A stretch of DNA of 64,000 nucleotides. Source: Nemophila menziesii. Its lineage: Eukaryota > Streptophyta > Magnoliopsida > Boraginales > Hydrophyllaceae. The stretch spans positions 4,992,544-5,056,543 of the forward strand of contig JARWIR010000042.1 of NCBI GenBank assembly GCA_029959085.1, read 5' to 3'. How positions within the stretch are numbered: the first letter of the stretch is position 1; every line of letters starts with the position of its first letter. Of this stretch, positions 1-10,829 are shown one piece after another. The notes under the pieces were generated by a model, which was not told where the DNA came from, searched no databases, and saw only the letters and a program-made list of their open reading frames with translations. Both the position numbers and the translations under genes were made by a program.

Positions 1-153
1 GTTAAATACTCCTATGCTCTGACCAAGTCGCAGGTAGCTGCCGTAATTGAGCTAACATCTTAACATGGGGCTCCAATTACATAACTAGTACATAAGTGCC
101 TAGTGCCTAGTGCCTTGATCTGGTTGGTTCTTGCACGCTAGGTAGTCAATAGG
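1..153. repeat. Left part of LTR-like segment, copy A
   Basis: This stretch continues at 7726-8206 after removal of the inserted Athila-type element. Together the two parts match 23467-24095, where the same sequence is uninterrupted. The joined segment looks like an LTR: in the second copy it starts TGTTAAATAC, ends near ACGGGGGACGACA, and carries a U5-like stretch with cytosine and guanine runs before the end. The start of copy A is outside the window. No internal retrotransposon sequence is attached, so a solo LTR is the simplest reading, but I could not find a perfect target duplication. Confidence 0.5.
149..153. repeat. Target site duplication, left copy (atagg)
   Basis: The five bases ATAGG directly precede the TG of the left LTR and recur at 7726-7730 after the CA of the right LTR. 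The uninterrupted site in the second copy, near 23615, reads gtcaATAGGgctaagg with a single ATAGG, which proves the duplication. Confidence 0.95.
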
Positions 154-1720
154 TGGTGTGGCCTAAGGTGTGATAAAAAGATGTATAAAATAAGTGCAAA
201 TACACACCCTAAACTAACACGGTACTGCAAGTATTACAGGACGTATGCAAGTTTTAATGATAAGAAGATTCGTTCCTCAGGGACTGACGAAAGTTAGAGA
301 GAACTTATGCAAATTATCAAGTGCAGATATTAAAGATAGATAATAATACGCAAGTAGAAAGAAGAGAAAGATAGATATTTATTTGGTTTTTTTGATAATA
401 AAACTAAACTACTAAATTAAAGACAATAAAATAAATAACAGAAAAGAAAAGAAGATAGTATGAACGATATAACTTAGGTTTTACTAGTATGCACTAATCC
501 TTCTAATTCTATCTATTAAATCTAATTCATAAGGGAGAATATTAGCTCTTGGTATACTTAGTCAGGATTCTAAATTCCACTACCTTAGACCTTGAGAGCG
601 ACTAAGGGGGCAACGGCACAACCAAGAAGTGATTTAAAATAGGGTTATCAAACGCCACTAAGGCCCTAAGCAAATACTGCAATCTTGGTGATATGGTGGT
701 TAAAACAAACCTTAATGACTATCTAGTTAGAAGTATGTTTTGTCAGAACTGCTATCGACACTAGACGTTATGTGGTGGTTCAATAGTTAAACACCCTTAC
801 AAGGTGACCATCTAACTACTATTAAGGTAATCCTATACTCGTGCACTAGCAAGGAAAACAGTCATTAAATCAAAACACATAATCAAATATAAGGGTAAGT
901 AGCTAATATCAGATTAAAACATATAATTCCCAAAGAATTTAGATAGAAGAATTAGAATTCATAGATTATACATATGCAAAACCTAAGCTAAGAGAATTAA
1001 TTCATACAAAGAAAAGAAGAAGAAAGAATTACAAAATAAGAGGTTGAAGGAGACATAGTTGTTGCACAGCTCCCTCCAGACTTCTTCTCTTGTGTTGTAG
1101 CTTCCTCTTGGCCTTAGGGTCTGGCCAAGGATGATTTAAGAGTGTTAAGAGGCTGTATTTATAGTGTATAGGTTGACCTAATTCGTTTGGTGGAGATAAC
1201 TTCAAGTAATGGGCTCCTGGCCCAACCCAAATTCGTAAGGAAAACACTGCTGCGTTGTTTTGAGTGTATCTTCTTCATTATTGGTCGGATTTTGCTCTAT
1301 AAGATACCAAAAGAATCGCAACAGAATTATCTAGGACCTTTAGAAGGAAATTACCAAATTCGGCCTATTTCTTAGGTAAAAACACCAATCTTTGGACGTG
1401 TACTGCAGAATCCCAGATTTAGGCAGCTTTTCCTTTTCCTATTTGAACTCAGTTTCCTTCTATCTCCAATTTCCATGCATATCTCTTTCCATAAGTTGTA
1501 ATCTTTGACTTGGACTCTAATTAATCTCCATAATTATCTTTAAAGCTTCACACTAAATAAACAATTAAACCCAATATGCTCTAAAAATAATAATTCTACA
1601 AATCAAGACTCAAAATAGGAAAGTGCATTAAATTAAGCTAAAATCAACCTATAAACTAATAAATAAGCCTAAAATGATGTCTCAAGAGTGTATTTTACTA
1701 TCACAAATGAGGAGACATCA
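154..1720 (-). repeat. LTR of Athila-type element 1 (3' LTR in element sense)
   Basis: 1567 bp, beginning TGGTGTGGCC and ending GGAGACATCA. It repeats at 6166-7725. By eye the pair differ by a substitution near 924 (tcagatta against tcaaatta) and by seven extra bases here near 1272. A related, more diverged LTR lies at 58248-59776. A 72-codon frame inside it is identical in both LTRs but shows no known domain. Confidence 0.95.
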
Positions 1721-1730
1721 AGACCCCCAA
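1721..1730 (-). other. Polypurine tract of Athila-type element 1
   Basis: Read on the minus strand this is TTGGGGGTCT, immediately before the downstream LTR, the expected place for the plus-strand primer. The same tract abuts the LTR of element 2 at 59777-59786. It fixes the element's orientation as minus. Confidence 0.75.
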
Positions 1731-3279
1731 CTCAAAGTTGTATCGTCCCGATACAATAAAAGTAAAGAACAGTAGGGTAGTCAAGAAGAAGAAGTAGGAG
1801 GATAATAAGAACAGATCAGAATGAATGATCCTAGAGCAAAATATCTAAAAAGTCTCATGTAGTAATGCTCAAGAAATAATGCACAAATATGCTTAATATA
1901 AATGTAATCAACAATCCATAAATTCAAGTCCAAATTAATTTCGCAATGCCAGAAGGAGAGGATGATAACTTAGTTCATGTTAATGGCTATAGGTTGTTCA
2001 TAGGTCCCAAATACAGCATCCAATGGTCCACTTACCTACTACCTAATAACTCAATTGTTTCTCCACCTAGTAGTTAGAAATCCTAAGGTCTTTGGTCATA
2101 ACTTGGCTTAAGGACGGGTGTGGTATATTTGGATAATGAAAAGTGAGCTTTTGGCTCTCTCCTCACTAGCCATCAACGAATCGCCCTAGAGCTTGAGTTG
2201 TTCACTCAAAGATGTTCTCACTCAACCCAATTTATTGATGCTTTTTAATGTGCATCCCCAATAATCCCAATTAAACCCTTTTGTGATGATATACAAATTC
2301 CACTTTGCCGGTCCGAATATATATTTTCTTTTCAAATCAATTTTTTTATTTTGTATAGCTATGATTCTCTTTTTATGTTGAGATATCACACTATTTTCTT
2401 TTCATATATATATTCTTTCTTTTTAATGCCCTTGTTGGCAAATTTAGCTCGTAGCTTCTTTTTCATTCACTATTACCCCGGCAAAGGGTTACAATAATAA
2501 CAATTTCATCACCAATAAAATCACAGAGATAACACCCAAACCCAATGTTCCCTAACAATGAAACCCACCACCCCAAACTCAAGCTCTAAAACGAGTTGTC
2601 TCAGGTTTTGCGATTCGAGTGCGGGTCATATAGATAAGTCCTAAAAACTAGGGTAAGGATTATAATGTGTTTGAATAAAGGCTTTAGAAAGGCTCAGAGG
2701 GGCTAAGACGGATAAATACAAATCAAATAAAAGGGTGAGAAAGTATAAAAGGCTTCAAGTGTTTTAATCATGAAAGAACTGCCTTATTCATTTTTCTAAC
2801 TACCGGATTTTGTTACTTTTTCATTAATAGTTCATAGACAAGTGGGTTTTCAACTAAATTTAAACCTCACATTCTACACACCAAATAACTATCCCTAAGT
2901 TTCAACATACTTCTTAGCATTGCTCATTAACTTTTCTATCCTTTATTTCCTGTTTTCATACATGCATCTAAACAAACTTATGACATCTTTCAAAAACATA
3001 CTACTTACTATCATTAACTTAATTAAATCATGCTCAATAGATACATTCAAAGATATTCTATGCCTAATTCAACCCAAAAAATTTTAAATTTTATGAAAAC
3101 AAACAAAAAGGAAGATGAGGACAACGAATCCCCACCCCCAACTCAAAAATGAGCCGTGTCCCCACGACTCGAAAAAGACTCAAGAAAAATAAAATTTAAA
3201 ATTAGCATACATATTGCACATAAAGAAATGGTAGGGAAGAAAGAAAACATACTCTTCGAGGCTTTTACCTCGCCTAGAC
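1731..3279. other. Non-coding interior of element 1
   Basis: No open frame of weight. It holds AT-rich sequence with long T-rich runs and stretches shared with 59787-61300 in element 2, such as the block around 2150-2190 that matches about 60220-60260. I see no retrotransposon domain here. Confidence 0.6.
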
Positions 3280-3845
3280 GATACTCGGATTAAATCTAAT
3301 GTATCTTCTTCACCCATCTTCTTATTCTCTTTTCGTTCAAGACACGTGATCATAATAGGACATTGCATTAAATAACGTCATGGGAGAGATCGAAGATTCG
3401 TATCACCTCCTCATAGATCAACTGTGCCACATCTTCTTCTTCTCTTCACAAAATACAATTCACAAACAACCCAAAGCATTCCAAATCCCCATGAACCTTC
3501 ATGTATTCACCTTCAACTTCTTCTTCAAATACTTTCTCATAAGAAAAAGGTAGTTCCTTTAATTGTTGCTTCGGAGAAGCTATCATGGCCATTGAAGCTT
3601 TCTCTATTTCTTCTGGGTATGAGGTCTTTGATTTGTAGAGGTTGTGTTGTCTTCTTCACTAAAGTTAGAATCTTTTTGGCTCTTTGAATCAAACACAGCA
3701 TGCTAACCTCTCTTCTCTTGACTTGTTTTACCCATTGAATTGGAACTAGGACTTTTCTCACTTGATTTCTTCTCAATTAGATCCAATACCTTGATTTCTC
3801 TTCATTTCCCATACAGTAGATAATGTTCATGTTCTCGTAATCATC
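3280..3845 (-). pseudogene. Remnant of Athila ORF3 (plant-transposon protein), internally deleted
   Basis: This matches the 342-codon ORF3 of element 2 (62572-61544) in two blocks. Bases 3310-3470 match about 61660-61815, and 3515-3845 match about 62250-62580. Between them roughly 430 bases found in element 2 are replaced by a short unrelated stretch at 3475-3515. Stops and frame changes break what is left. It lies between the GC-rich block and the polypurine tract, as in the other element. It is a decayed passenger reading frame. Confidence 0.7.
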
Positions 3846-4269
3846 TCAATTGACCCCCAACTCAAAGCTTTAACCACTCTTGAAATTTGAAACTCTTGAT
3901 TATTGGTTGTACAAGCTTAATTTAGGAAAGGTGATTTGATGATGATTCTCTATGTGGGTCAGATGGATTCTTCATGGATTGGCTTGGATTTAAGAAATTG
4001 TAGGATGAAATTCTGAAACTTAAGCTTTTGATCTTGGATTCAAGGTGTTTTGGGATGATATAGGTGGTTGAATCTTCTTTGTAATGATGTGGAGAATGAA
4101 TTGGATGTGTTTTCACGGTGATTGGGTAGTGTTTTGATGATTGGTGAAGGTTTTTATGAGCTCTAATGGAGTTGGGAGAGTTTTGGAGAGAAGAAAGAGG
4201 TTTAAGGTTTAATAAATTCGGAATAATAAGCTTTAGATCTTCATATAACCTTGAAACCCTTTCTTTTCT

Positions 4270-4510
4270 CTCTCTGGCGGCTCGTGCGGACTACCCCTGC
4301 GGACCATGGGGTGTACCGCGGGGTATACCGCGCCTCCTACGTCAAAAAACCCGTGGTAGGACCCCGTGGCACGTGTTTGTGCGGTGCATGGCGCGGTATA
4401 GGGTCCGGTATACCGGACCCATCAGCTATTTTTTTTTTCGTTTCTGGATAAAACCCGCGGTAGCAACCCGTAGTACGGGTTTTTGACCACGCGGTGCACC
4501 GCGGCTGAGT
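4270..4510. repeat. GC-rich degenerate module block, element 1
   Basis: A sharp GC peak in AT-rich DNA, made of imperfect modules. Each runs from an 'aaacccg(c/t)ggtag' core through an 'accccgtggcacgtg' core to a 'cgcggtgcaccgcgg' or 'ggtataccgg' palindrome. Modules begin near 4347 and 4449. The same modules occur at 63010-63380 at the same place in element 2, between the post-pol motif and ORF3. Many pieces are self-complementary. Function unknown. Confidence 0.75.
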
Positions 4511-4786
4511 TCCGGTGTACCGCACGTGGAAAAAACCTCCCCAGCAGCTAGATCTCGAAAAGTTATGCAGTTTAGGCTCAAAAATCACCTGATTCCGATA
4601 TCCGAGCGCAAAGATATGACTTGCTGAAGTTTCTCCGTTCCGAAAACTTTGCTCGCTTCCCTAACTCGATTTCTCCAATACCTAATCATCAAAAACACTA
4701 ATACCTTCCTCAAATATGCAATATCAACTAAAATTAACTAAACTAAATATAAATTAAAAACTAAAAACGTAAAAACATAAAAGAAA

Positions 4787-4825
4787 TTACGGGTTGTCTC
4801 CCGTACAGCACTTTTGTTTAACGTC
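4787..4825 (-). other. Athila-like post-pol conserved motif
   Basis: On the minus strand the stretch reads GACGTTAAACAAAAG, then a core GGGAGACAACCCG. A short sequence like this, following the pol stop codon, is a hallmark of Athila-lineage elements as I recall them. It is repeated at 63530-63568. In element 1 it follows the gag fragment directly, which marks where pol has been lost. Confidence 0.6.
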
Positions 4826-4851
4826 TTTCAAAGTTAGACGTGTTACCTCGA

Positions 4852-5979
4852 TTAAGGATGACGAAATTTCCACCCTTTGCCTTTAATTCCCACGAACTTT
4901 TCAGCTCGATTCTTTATAATCATGGATGATGCCATCCAAGATGTCGTGGGAATAGGTGGTAACTCAATTCCAAGTGTAGCATTACACTCCTCTGGTAATC
5001 CATTCATCTCGAATCTTCGTTTGTTAGAAAGAATGTCCTTCATGAATTGACCGTATTTTGACATTCTTGTGAGAGCTTCTACAAACGGGCTGCTGTTCTT
5101 TAATTTGTTCATCATGTCAACGAACTTCTTGAATTCCAGGTCATTGTCCTTTCTGACATGTGAAGGGAATGGTGGAGGAGGACATGTATTGGTTACCACT
5201 GGGCTCTCTTTCTTTTCTGGTGTCTTCTCTTGGACACGTTCTTGTTCAACTACCTCTTCGACCTTATCTTCTGTTGCTTCTTCCCTCCTCTGATCTGGAA
5301 TAGGGACTGATTCTGGTTCTGGTCTTGTTGGAGATAGTTGTTTTCCACTTCCTAATTCAACTGCATGACAAACTTTGTTTTCTGGAGCAGTAGTATCACT
5401 TTGGAGTTGCCTTTCTGCAGGGTTTAGAGTTTCATTCATCCTTTGTGACATTCTCTGCAACTTCTCCATAAGCGCATTCTGCGAGTCTTGGGATTCTTGC
5501 TGGCGACTCTCTATATTATCAAGTGTTTGCATCAGTCGAGCCAAACTTGAACTCAAACTCGAAGGTTGTTTTTGCTGCATTGAATAAGGAAGTGGTTCTT
5601 GATAAGCTTCATTATAAATCGGCGCTTCTTGATAGATAGGTTGTGGAGGATAATAAGCTTGTGGTCGTGGTTGATAATAATCATCATGATAATGGTTATC
5701 ATAATGACATGGCTGTTGATCTCCGACCCAATTGTAACTCTGTGGGGGTTGATAGTCAGCGTAATTTCCTTGAGATTGATAATAACCATTATAATAATGG
5801 TCTCTTTGATAAGGCATGAAGGAAATTGAGGCTGGATTGTTCATGCAACGTCCCCACGAGTGATCTCTTGCTCCACAACTAGGACATGAAGGTGATGTAT
5901 GTACTAGATTCCTCTGAGCTAGTTCTCGTAATTCCTCAAGTTGTCGGCTCAACTCCTTGAGTTTTAGAGATTCCATCAT
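4852..5979 (-). CDS. Gag-like protein fragment of Athila-type element
   Basis: 375 codons. Residues 5-25 are leucine- and glutamate-rich and probably helical. Residues 32-45 form a CCHC zinc knuckle (C-x2-C-x4-H-x4-C). A tyrosine/proline/glutamine-rich stretch follows, then a second helical region around 150-190 and an acidic, lysine-rich linker. Residues about 280-345 match the Athila gag C-terminus: the PFVEAL and DILSNKR motifs and a conserved EEC. The frame starts just after a stop codon and only about 160 bases from the primer binding site, so the usual N-terminal gag domain is missing. The protease that normally follows is absent. If expressed it would be a partial RNA-binding protein. 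Confidence 0.75.
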   Translation of the reverse strand: MMESLKLKELSRQLEELRELAQRNLVHTSPSCPSCGARDHSWGRCMNNPASISFMPYQRDHYYNGYYQSQGNYADYQPPQSYNWVGDQQPCHYDNHYHDDYYQPRPQAYYPPQPIYQEAPIYNEAYQEPLPYSMQQKQPSSLSSSLARLMQTLDNIESRQQESQDSQNALMEKLQRMSQRMNETLNPAERQLQSDTTAPENKVCHAVELGSGKQLSPTRPEPESVPIPDQRREEATEDKVEEVVEQERVQEKTPEKKESPVVTNTCPPPPFPSHVRKDNDLEFKKFVDMMNKLKNSSPFVEALTRMSKYGQFMKDILSNKRRFEMNGLPEECNATLGIELPPIPTTSWMASSMIIKNRAEKFVGIKGKGWKFRHP

Positions 5980-6140
5980 GAATTAGCTTCTTCAGGATCT
6001 AATAACACGAAACCTTTATCTCCTAATAAATCTGCTCTCGCCTAAAAAGAATCTGTAAAGACAAAAACTAAAAAGAAAAGCGTAAAATAGAACTAACTAA
6101 AATAAAAGCACAAGATAATTGCACAAGGACTAACGATGTA

Positions 6141-6159
6141 GTCCCCGGCAGCGGCGCCA
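6141..6159 (-). other. Primer binding site of Athila-type element 1
   Basis: The minus strand reads TGGCGCCGCTGCCGGGGAC six bases after the end of the upstream LTR. This TGGCGCC-type site is common in plant Ty3/gypsy elements. Its location next to the 6166-7725 LTR confirms the minus orientation. Confidence 0.85.
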
Positions 6160-6165
6160 AAAACT

Positions 6166-7725
6166 TGGTGTGGCCTAAGGTGTGATAAAAAGATGTATAA
6201 AATAAGTGCAAATACACACCCTAAACTAACACGGTACTGCAAGTATTACAGGACGTATGCAAGTTTTAATGATAAGAAGATTCGTTCCTCAGGGACTGAC
6301 GAAAGTTAGAGAGAACTTATGCAAATTATCAAGTGCAGATATTAAAGATAGATAATAATACGCAAGTAGAAAGAAGAGAAAGATAGATATTTATTTGGTT
6401 TTTTTGATAATAAAACTAAACTACTAAATTAAAGACAATAAAATAAATAACAGAAAAGAAAAGAAGATAGTATGAACGATATAACTTAGGTTTTACTAGT
6501 ATGCACTAATCCTTCTAATTCTATCTATTAAATCTAATTCATAAGGGAGAATATTAGCTCTTGGTATACTTAGTCAGGATTCTAAATTCCACTACCTTAG
6601 ACCTTGAGAGCGACTAAGGGGGCAACGGCACAACCAAGAAGTGATTTAAAATAGGGTTATCAAACGCCACTAAGGCCCTAAGCAAATACTGCAATCTTGG
6701 TGATATGGTGGTTAAAACAAACCTTAATGACTATCTAGTTAGAAGTATGTTTTGTCAGAACTGCTATCGACACTAGACGTTATGTGGTGGTTCAATAGTT
6801 AAACACCCTTACAAGGTGACCATCTAACTACTATTAAGGTAATCCTATACTCGTGCACTAGCAAGGAAAACAGTCATTAAATCAAAACACATAATCAAAT
6901 ATAAGGGTAAGTAGCTAATATCAAATTAAAACATATAATTCCCAAAGAATTTAGATAGAAGAATTAGAATTCATAGATTATACATATGCAAAACCTAAGC
7001 TAAGAGAATTAATTCATACAAAGAAAAGAAGAAGAAAGAATTACAAAATAAGAGGTTGAAGGAGACATAGTTGTTGCACAGCTCCCTCCAGACTTCTTCT
7101 CTTGTGTTGTAGCTTCCTCTTGGCCTTAGGGTCTGGCCAAGGATGATTTAAGAGTGTTAAGAGGCTGTATTTATAGTGTATAGGTTGACCTAATTCGTTT
7201 GGTGGAGATAACTTCAAGTAATGGGCTCCTGGCCCAACCCAAATTCGTAAGGAAAACACTGCTGCGTTGTTTTGAGTGTATCTTATTGGTCGGATTTTGC
7301 TCTATAAGATACCAAAAGAATCGCAACAGAATTATCTAGGACCTTTAGAAGGAAATTACCAAATTCGGCCTATTTCTTAGGTAAAAACACCAATCTTTGG
7401 ACGTGTACTGCAGAATCCCAGATTTAGGCAGCTTTTCCTTTTCCTATTTGAACTCAGTTTCCTTCTATCTCCAATTTCCATGCATATCTCTTTCCATAAG
7501 TTGTAATCTTTGACTTGGACTCTAATTAATCTCCATAATTATCTTTAAAGCTTCACACTAAATAAACAATTAAACCCAATATGCTCTAAAAATAATAATT
7601 CTACAAATCAAGACTCAAAATAGGAAAGTGCATTAAATTAAGCTAAAATCAACCTATAAACTAATAAATAAGCCTAAAATGATGTCTCAAGAGTGTATTT
7701 TACTATCACAAATGAGGAGACATCA
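6166..7725 (-). repeat. LTR of Athila-type element 1 (5' LTR in element sense)
   Basis: 1560 bp, TGGTGTGGCC to GAGACATCA, near-identical to 154-1720. The seven bases missing here lie at about 7280, where one copy of a short cttcatt-type repeat has dropped out. Confidence 0.95.
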
Positions 7726-8206
7726 ATAGGGCTAAGGGAACTAATCCTACGCGATAACCTCGGGTGTGTTAGGTAGAGAGATAAGACTACCCGGGTGGGG
7801 ACTTAGATGCTTTTGAATCCCGACTAATGTGAACACAGCCAGCCACTCGCCCTTATCAGTAGCAAAGTCAATTAGTGGCACAATTTATTACTAGCAATTC
7901 CTCAAGCACTTATCTCATATAGTTAATCGTTATCTTATTTAATTGGTTGTTTAATCTCATTCTTAGTTTAGTCTTGTTTGCATTTATTTTACTTTTAGTT
8001 GCTAATCATTGTAAACCAGACAAATATCATCTATTTTAATCATTTAGTATTTTGTTATTTAGATTACAAACTTCATACATTTACAATAGAATAAATACCA
8101 TAAATCGCAATTAATCCCTGACTTTTACTTGTCTTCGATCCTACACTGCAGACCCGTTACCCCTTTTGTATTACTACGTTATTTTATTACACAACGGGGG
8201 ACGACA
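7726..8206. repeat. Right part of LTR-like segment, copy A
   Basis: The first five bases are the second ATAGG target duplication. The rest continues the segment of 1-153 and ends with ACGGGGGACGACA. It abuts the upstream region of FLX-like unit A1 at about 8207. In units A2 and B4 the equivalent upstream position has an AT-rich run instead, so the LTR-like segment was inserted just upstream of the A1 first exon. Confidence 0.55.
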
Positions 8207-9907
8207 ATATGAATATATGTTAACCTAAAAAGTAGTAACATATAACCTAAATATACCATACTCGTCGCTGCTATCCTATTTTATCTCTTCTACGTCTTCA
8301 ACATTCATTTCAATGCTTAATACTTTCTTATTGTATTATAGCCGACAAATTTTTCTCCGATCTCTCAAATATAATACATATCACCAACCTTCGCATAATA
8401 ATACCCTAATTTCCTAAGGATGTGACCGTTGGTCATGTAATTTCAACAAGAGTAATCAGGTAAGATATTTTGGTGCACATGATAAAATTACATTTTAAGT
8501 TAGTTAATTAGATTTTGATTTTTAATGAATGAAGAAATAAAACTTGATAGGATGAATAAGAATTACTTGGTATACATGATTCTTTCTGAATATATAATTT
8601 GATATTATATTTGATTTGAATAATTAAAATTTATAATGTTTAAAATTTAGATTTAAAAAATTTACCTCCAGAATGGCAAAATAATTTTTCTAAACCTATT
8701 TGTACAATATATATAGATATAAAATATTAAGGTAAAATTCATATTATATCACAATCCAACTCTTATAAGACTAGCTTATAAGTTAGTAATACAATGTCAT
8801 TACTTAGTTCCAAGGTTAGAGAGATACCAAAATAGGAGAAAGATCGATATTTGGTCTAGTGGTTAGACTACTCCGCAGAGATCAAGATTTATTAAAAAAT
8901 GGCGCAATTTTTCAAATCTAGATTTCAAGTCTTAGGTGTAATTTTTTTAAAAATTATCTAAAGTATCTTTTTTTTTCATCGATCCAAAGCTCATTGAAAG
9001 ACTTTTTGCGCCTCAAGTTCCGTCCAATTGCAAAAGGTTTGATTTTTACAATTCAATTTAATTTTATCAATAATGGATTATTATATATCGGTTAATTTAA
9101 CATAAAATTGAGAAAAATTGTTGACTGGAAATTTATTTGATTGAGCTCTACATTTCTGATTTTGATGTAATATTATTGTCCATTTATTTCGATATAATTA
9201 CTGAGTGCATATATTTATAATATAATTTAGTAATTATTTGCTAAATAGTGGTTAAATTTATGAATAATTTGAGTACACCCTTATGGGAAAAAGGAAATCA
9301 TACTCTAATTGCTATGTCTTAGTAAATTTTATTAGCAATTTTAAAGGATTTTTAAATATATATCTGAGTCTTCTTATTGATCTGAAGGCTTTCATTAATT
9401 GAGTTATATGTCCCTCTAAGCGTGTGTATGTACGGCTTGCATTGATAATTGTAGTTATAATTGGTAGTTGTGTTATTTAGACAGTGAATTTAAGTATAAT
9501 AGTGTTAATTTTGTACTGTTCTAAATGACTACGTTTCAATTGCAGAGTTGACTGATAACAAGAAGTTAGTCATTGAGCAAATGTTGTTTCAAAGAGAGTG
9601 TTGCTAAAGAGGAGTTGCAATGTAAGCGTGAGCTTGATGAAGCCTGAGACGATGAAATTTATCGCTAATTGGGGCCTTACGTGAGAGTAGCCAAGCTGCA
9701 AGCTGAGCTTCAAGCCATGAAGCCACTGAAGAAGGAGGCTTCTGAGCTCCAAGCTGAAGTTGAGTGAAAGACTTCCATGACCCATGATCTATTTGCACAA
9801 CTTTAGAAGATGAAAGATGCACATGAGAATTTGCTAGCCGGGAATCACCAAATTCCCAAATTAATGGATGACATTTATGAACTAGATCAAGATCTTCATT
9901 AGACTAG
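8207..9907 (+). pseudogene. FLX-like unit A1: first exon plus broken exon 2
   Basis: The first exon, about 8215-8459, ends with AATCAG and a GTAAGA-type donor and matches the first exons of the other units. Exon 2 at 9546-9907 keeps its TGCAG acceptor and aligns with the open exon 2 of A3. Its initiation codon has been lost (agttgactgat in place of agaaATGgctgat), and it carries deletions and several in-frame stops, for example where the AEVE segment should continue. Exons 3 to 5 are absent. The same lesions are in B1 (25435-25796), so this unit died before the segmental duplication. Confidence 0.8.
8850..8930 (+). repeat. tRNA-like remnant in A1 intron
   Basis: Contains an A-box-like TGGTCTAGTGGTTAGAC and, about 50 bases on, a weak B-box-like stretch. 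It does not fold into a proper tRNA by eye. Probably a SINE remnant. Repeated at about 24738-24818 in block B. A similar A-box-like piece is near 51061. Confidence 0.35.
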
Positions 9908-10197
9908 GTTATATAATAATGAGCATGATGGTTATATGGTATATTTAGTAATATTATCTGCCATACTCAAATTGGCAATGATAATATAAAGTCAACTTAT
10001 ACACCAACAGTTGTTAGCTCCCCTTTGACTTCGACTGGTGTAGGGACCTTATATGCTAGTAATGCCTTTTCGTCTTTTGTTGAGACTTTATTTGATAAGA
10101 GACAAATTGTTATCAATAAGAATCCATCTCCTTCCCTTACAAGGGGTAGTAGATTGTATACTTTTGGTTATCAATGTGGCCCCTTGAATACGTGAAG
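9908..10197 (+). other. Unrecognised coding-like stretch
   Basis: Between the A1 exon 2 and the MITE is a stretch that can be read open for about 65 codons from near 9995 to a stop near 10191, rich in serine and threonine. I do not recognise the protein. It recurs in block B at about 25797-26086. It may be a captured or decayed gene piece; there is no start signal or domain to go on. Confidence 0.3.
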
Positions 10198-10205
10198 GAT
10201 GAGAT

Positions 10206-10729
10206 TAAGGAAGACATCGGTTTGATTTTTTTTCAAAAATATCAAAAACCATAACCATAACCATCTATTTTATAAAAAAACTATAACCTAACGATTTTAA
10301 CCATCGGTTTTGCGATTTTTAACCACCGGTGTTCGATTTTTTGAGTTGTTTTACGGTTTTTAACCACAACCAAAAGATAACTAAATAAATATATTAAAAG
10401 TTTCTAAAATAAGACCACACATTACGATTTTTGATAAAATTTGGTATTTATAATTTAGTTGGATAAATTTATTATTTATTTTTTTGGTTTAAATGAATAT
10501 TTTTTTAACTAAATTATTATAAAATATGAATATATATATATGTGATAATAAACGGTTTTCGGTTATTGGGTTTTATTTTATCTAAAACCATAACCTAATG
10601 GTTTTAATCATCGGTTACACTTTTTAAAACTATAACCTAGCTAATGGTTTCAACCATGGTTATACTCGTTATTTAATTGATCCAGTTTCCATCAGTTTCG
10701 GGTTTTAATCGTAACTATTGGCATCCCTA
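10206..10729. mobile_element. hAT-type MITE, copy A
   Basis: 524 bp flanked by a perfect 8-bp duplication GATGAGAT (10198-10205 and 10730-10737), the length typical of hAT elements. The right end read inward is TAGGGATGCC, the hAT-like terminus; the left end TAAGGAAGAC is a degraded version. The interior has many repeated 'aaccataacc' and 'ggtttt' motifs in both orientations and no coding capacity. The same insertion is at 26095-26616, so it predates the duplication. Confidence 0.75.
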
Positions 10730-10829
10730 GATGAGATTAGTCTCTAACTCTATTTGCACCCCTTTTAAATATGATTAAAATGGATTACGATGCGGTTTGA
10801 GATTCTAACTTGTGTTTGGTATTTTTCTG

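Larger units (their letters stand above)
154..7725 (-). mobile_element. Non-autonomous Athila-type (Ty3/gypsy) LTR retrotransposon
   Basis: A complete element of 7572 bp with two LTRs, TG...CA ends and a 5-bp target duplication. Read on the minus strand the order is: LTR (7725-6166), a primer binding site starting TGGCGCC, a gag fragment (5979-4852), the Athila-like post-pol motif ending in a gggagacaacccg core, a GC-rich module block, a broken ORF3 remnant, a polypurine tract and the second LTR. No protease, reverse transcriptase, RNase H or integrase core is visible in the 4.4-kb interior, so mobility would need enzymes in trans. The LTRs differ, by eye, by a 7-bp gap and one substitution, so the insertion is very recent. 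The empty site is preserved at about 23615. Confidence 0.92.

Noticed and set aside
1029..1247. 72-codon minus-strand frame identical at 7041-7259
   Set aside because: It lies inside the LTR and is duplicated only because the LTRs are; no domain, no start context, and it is not kept in the LTR of element 2.
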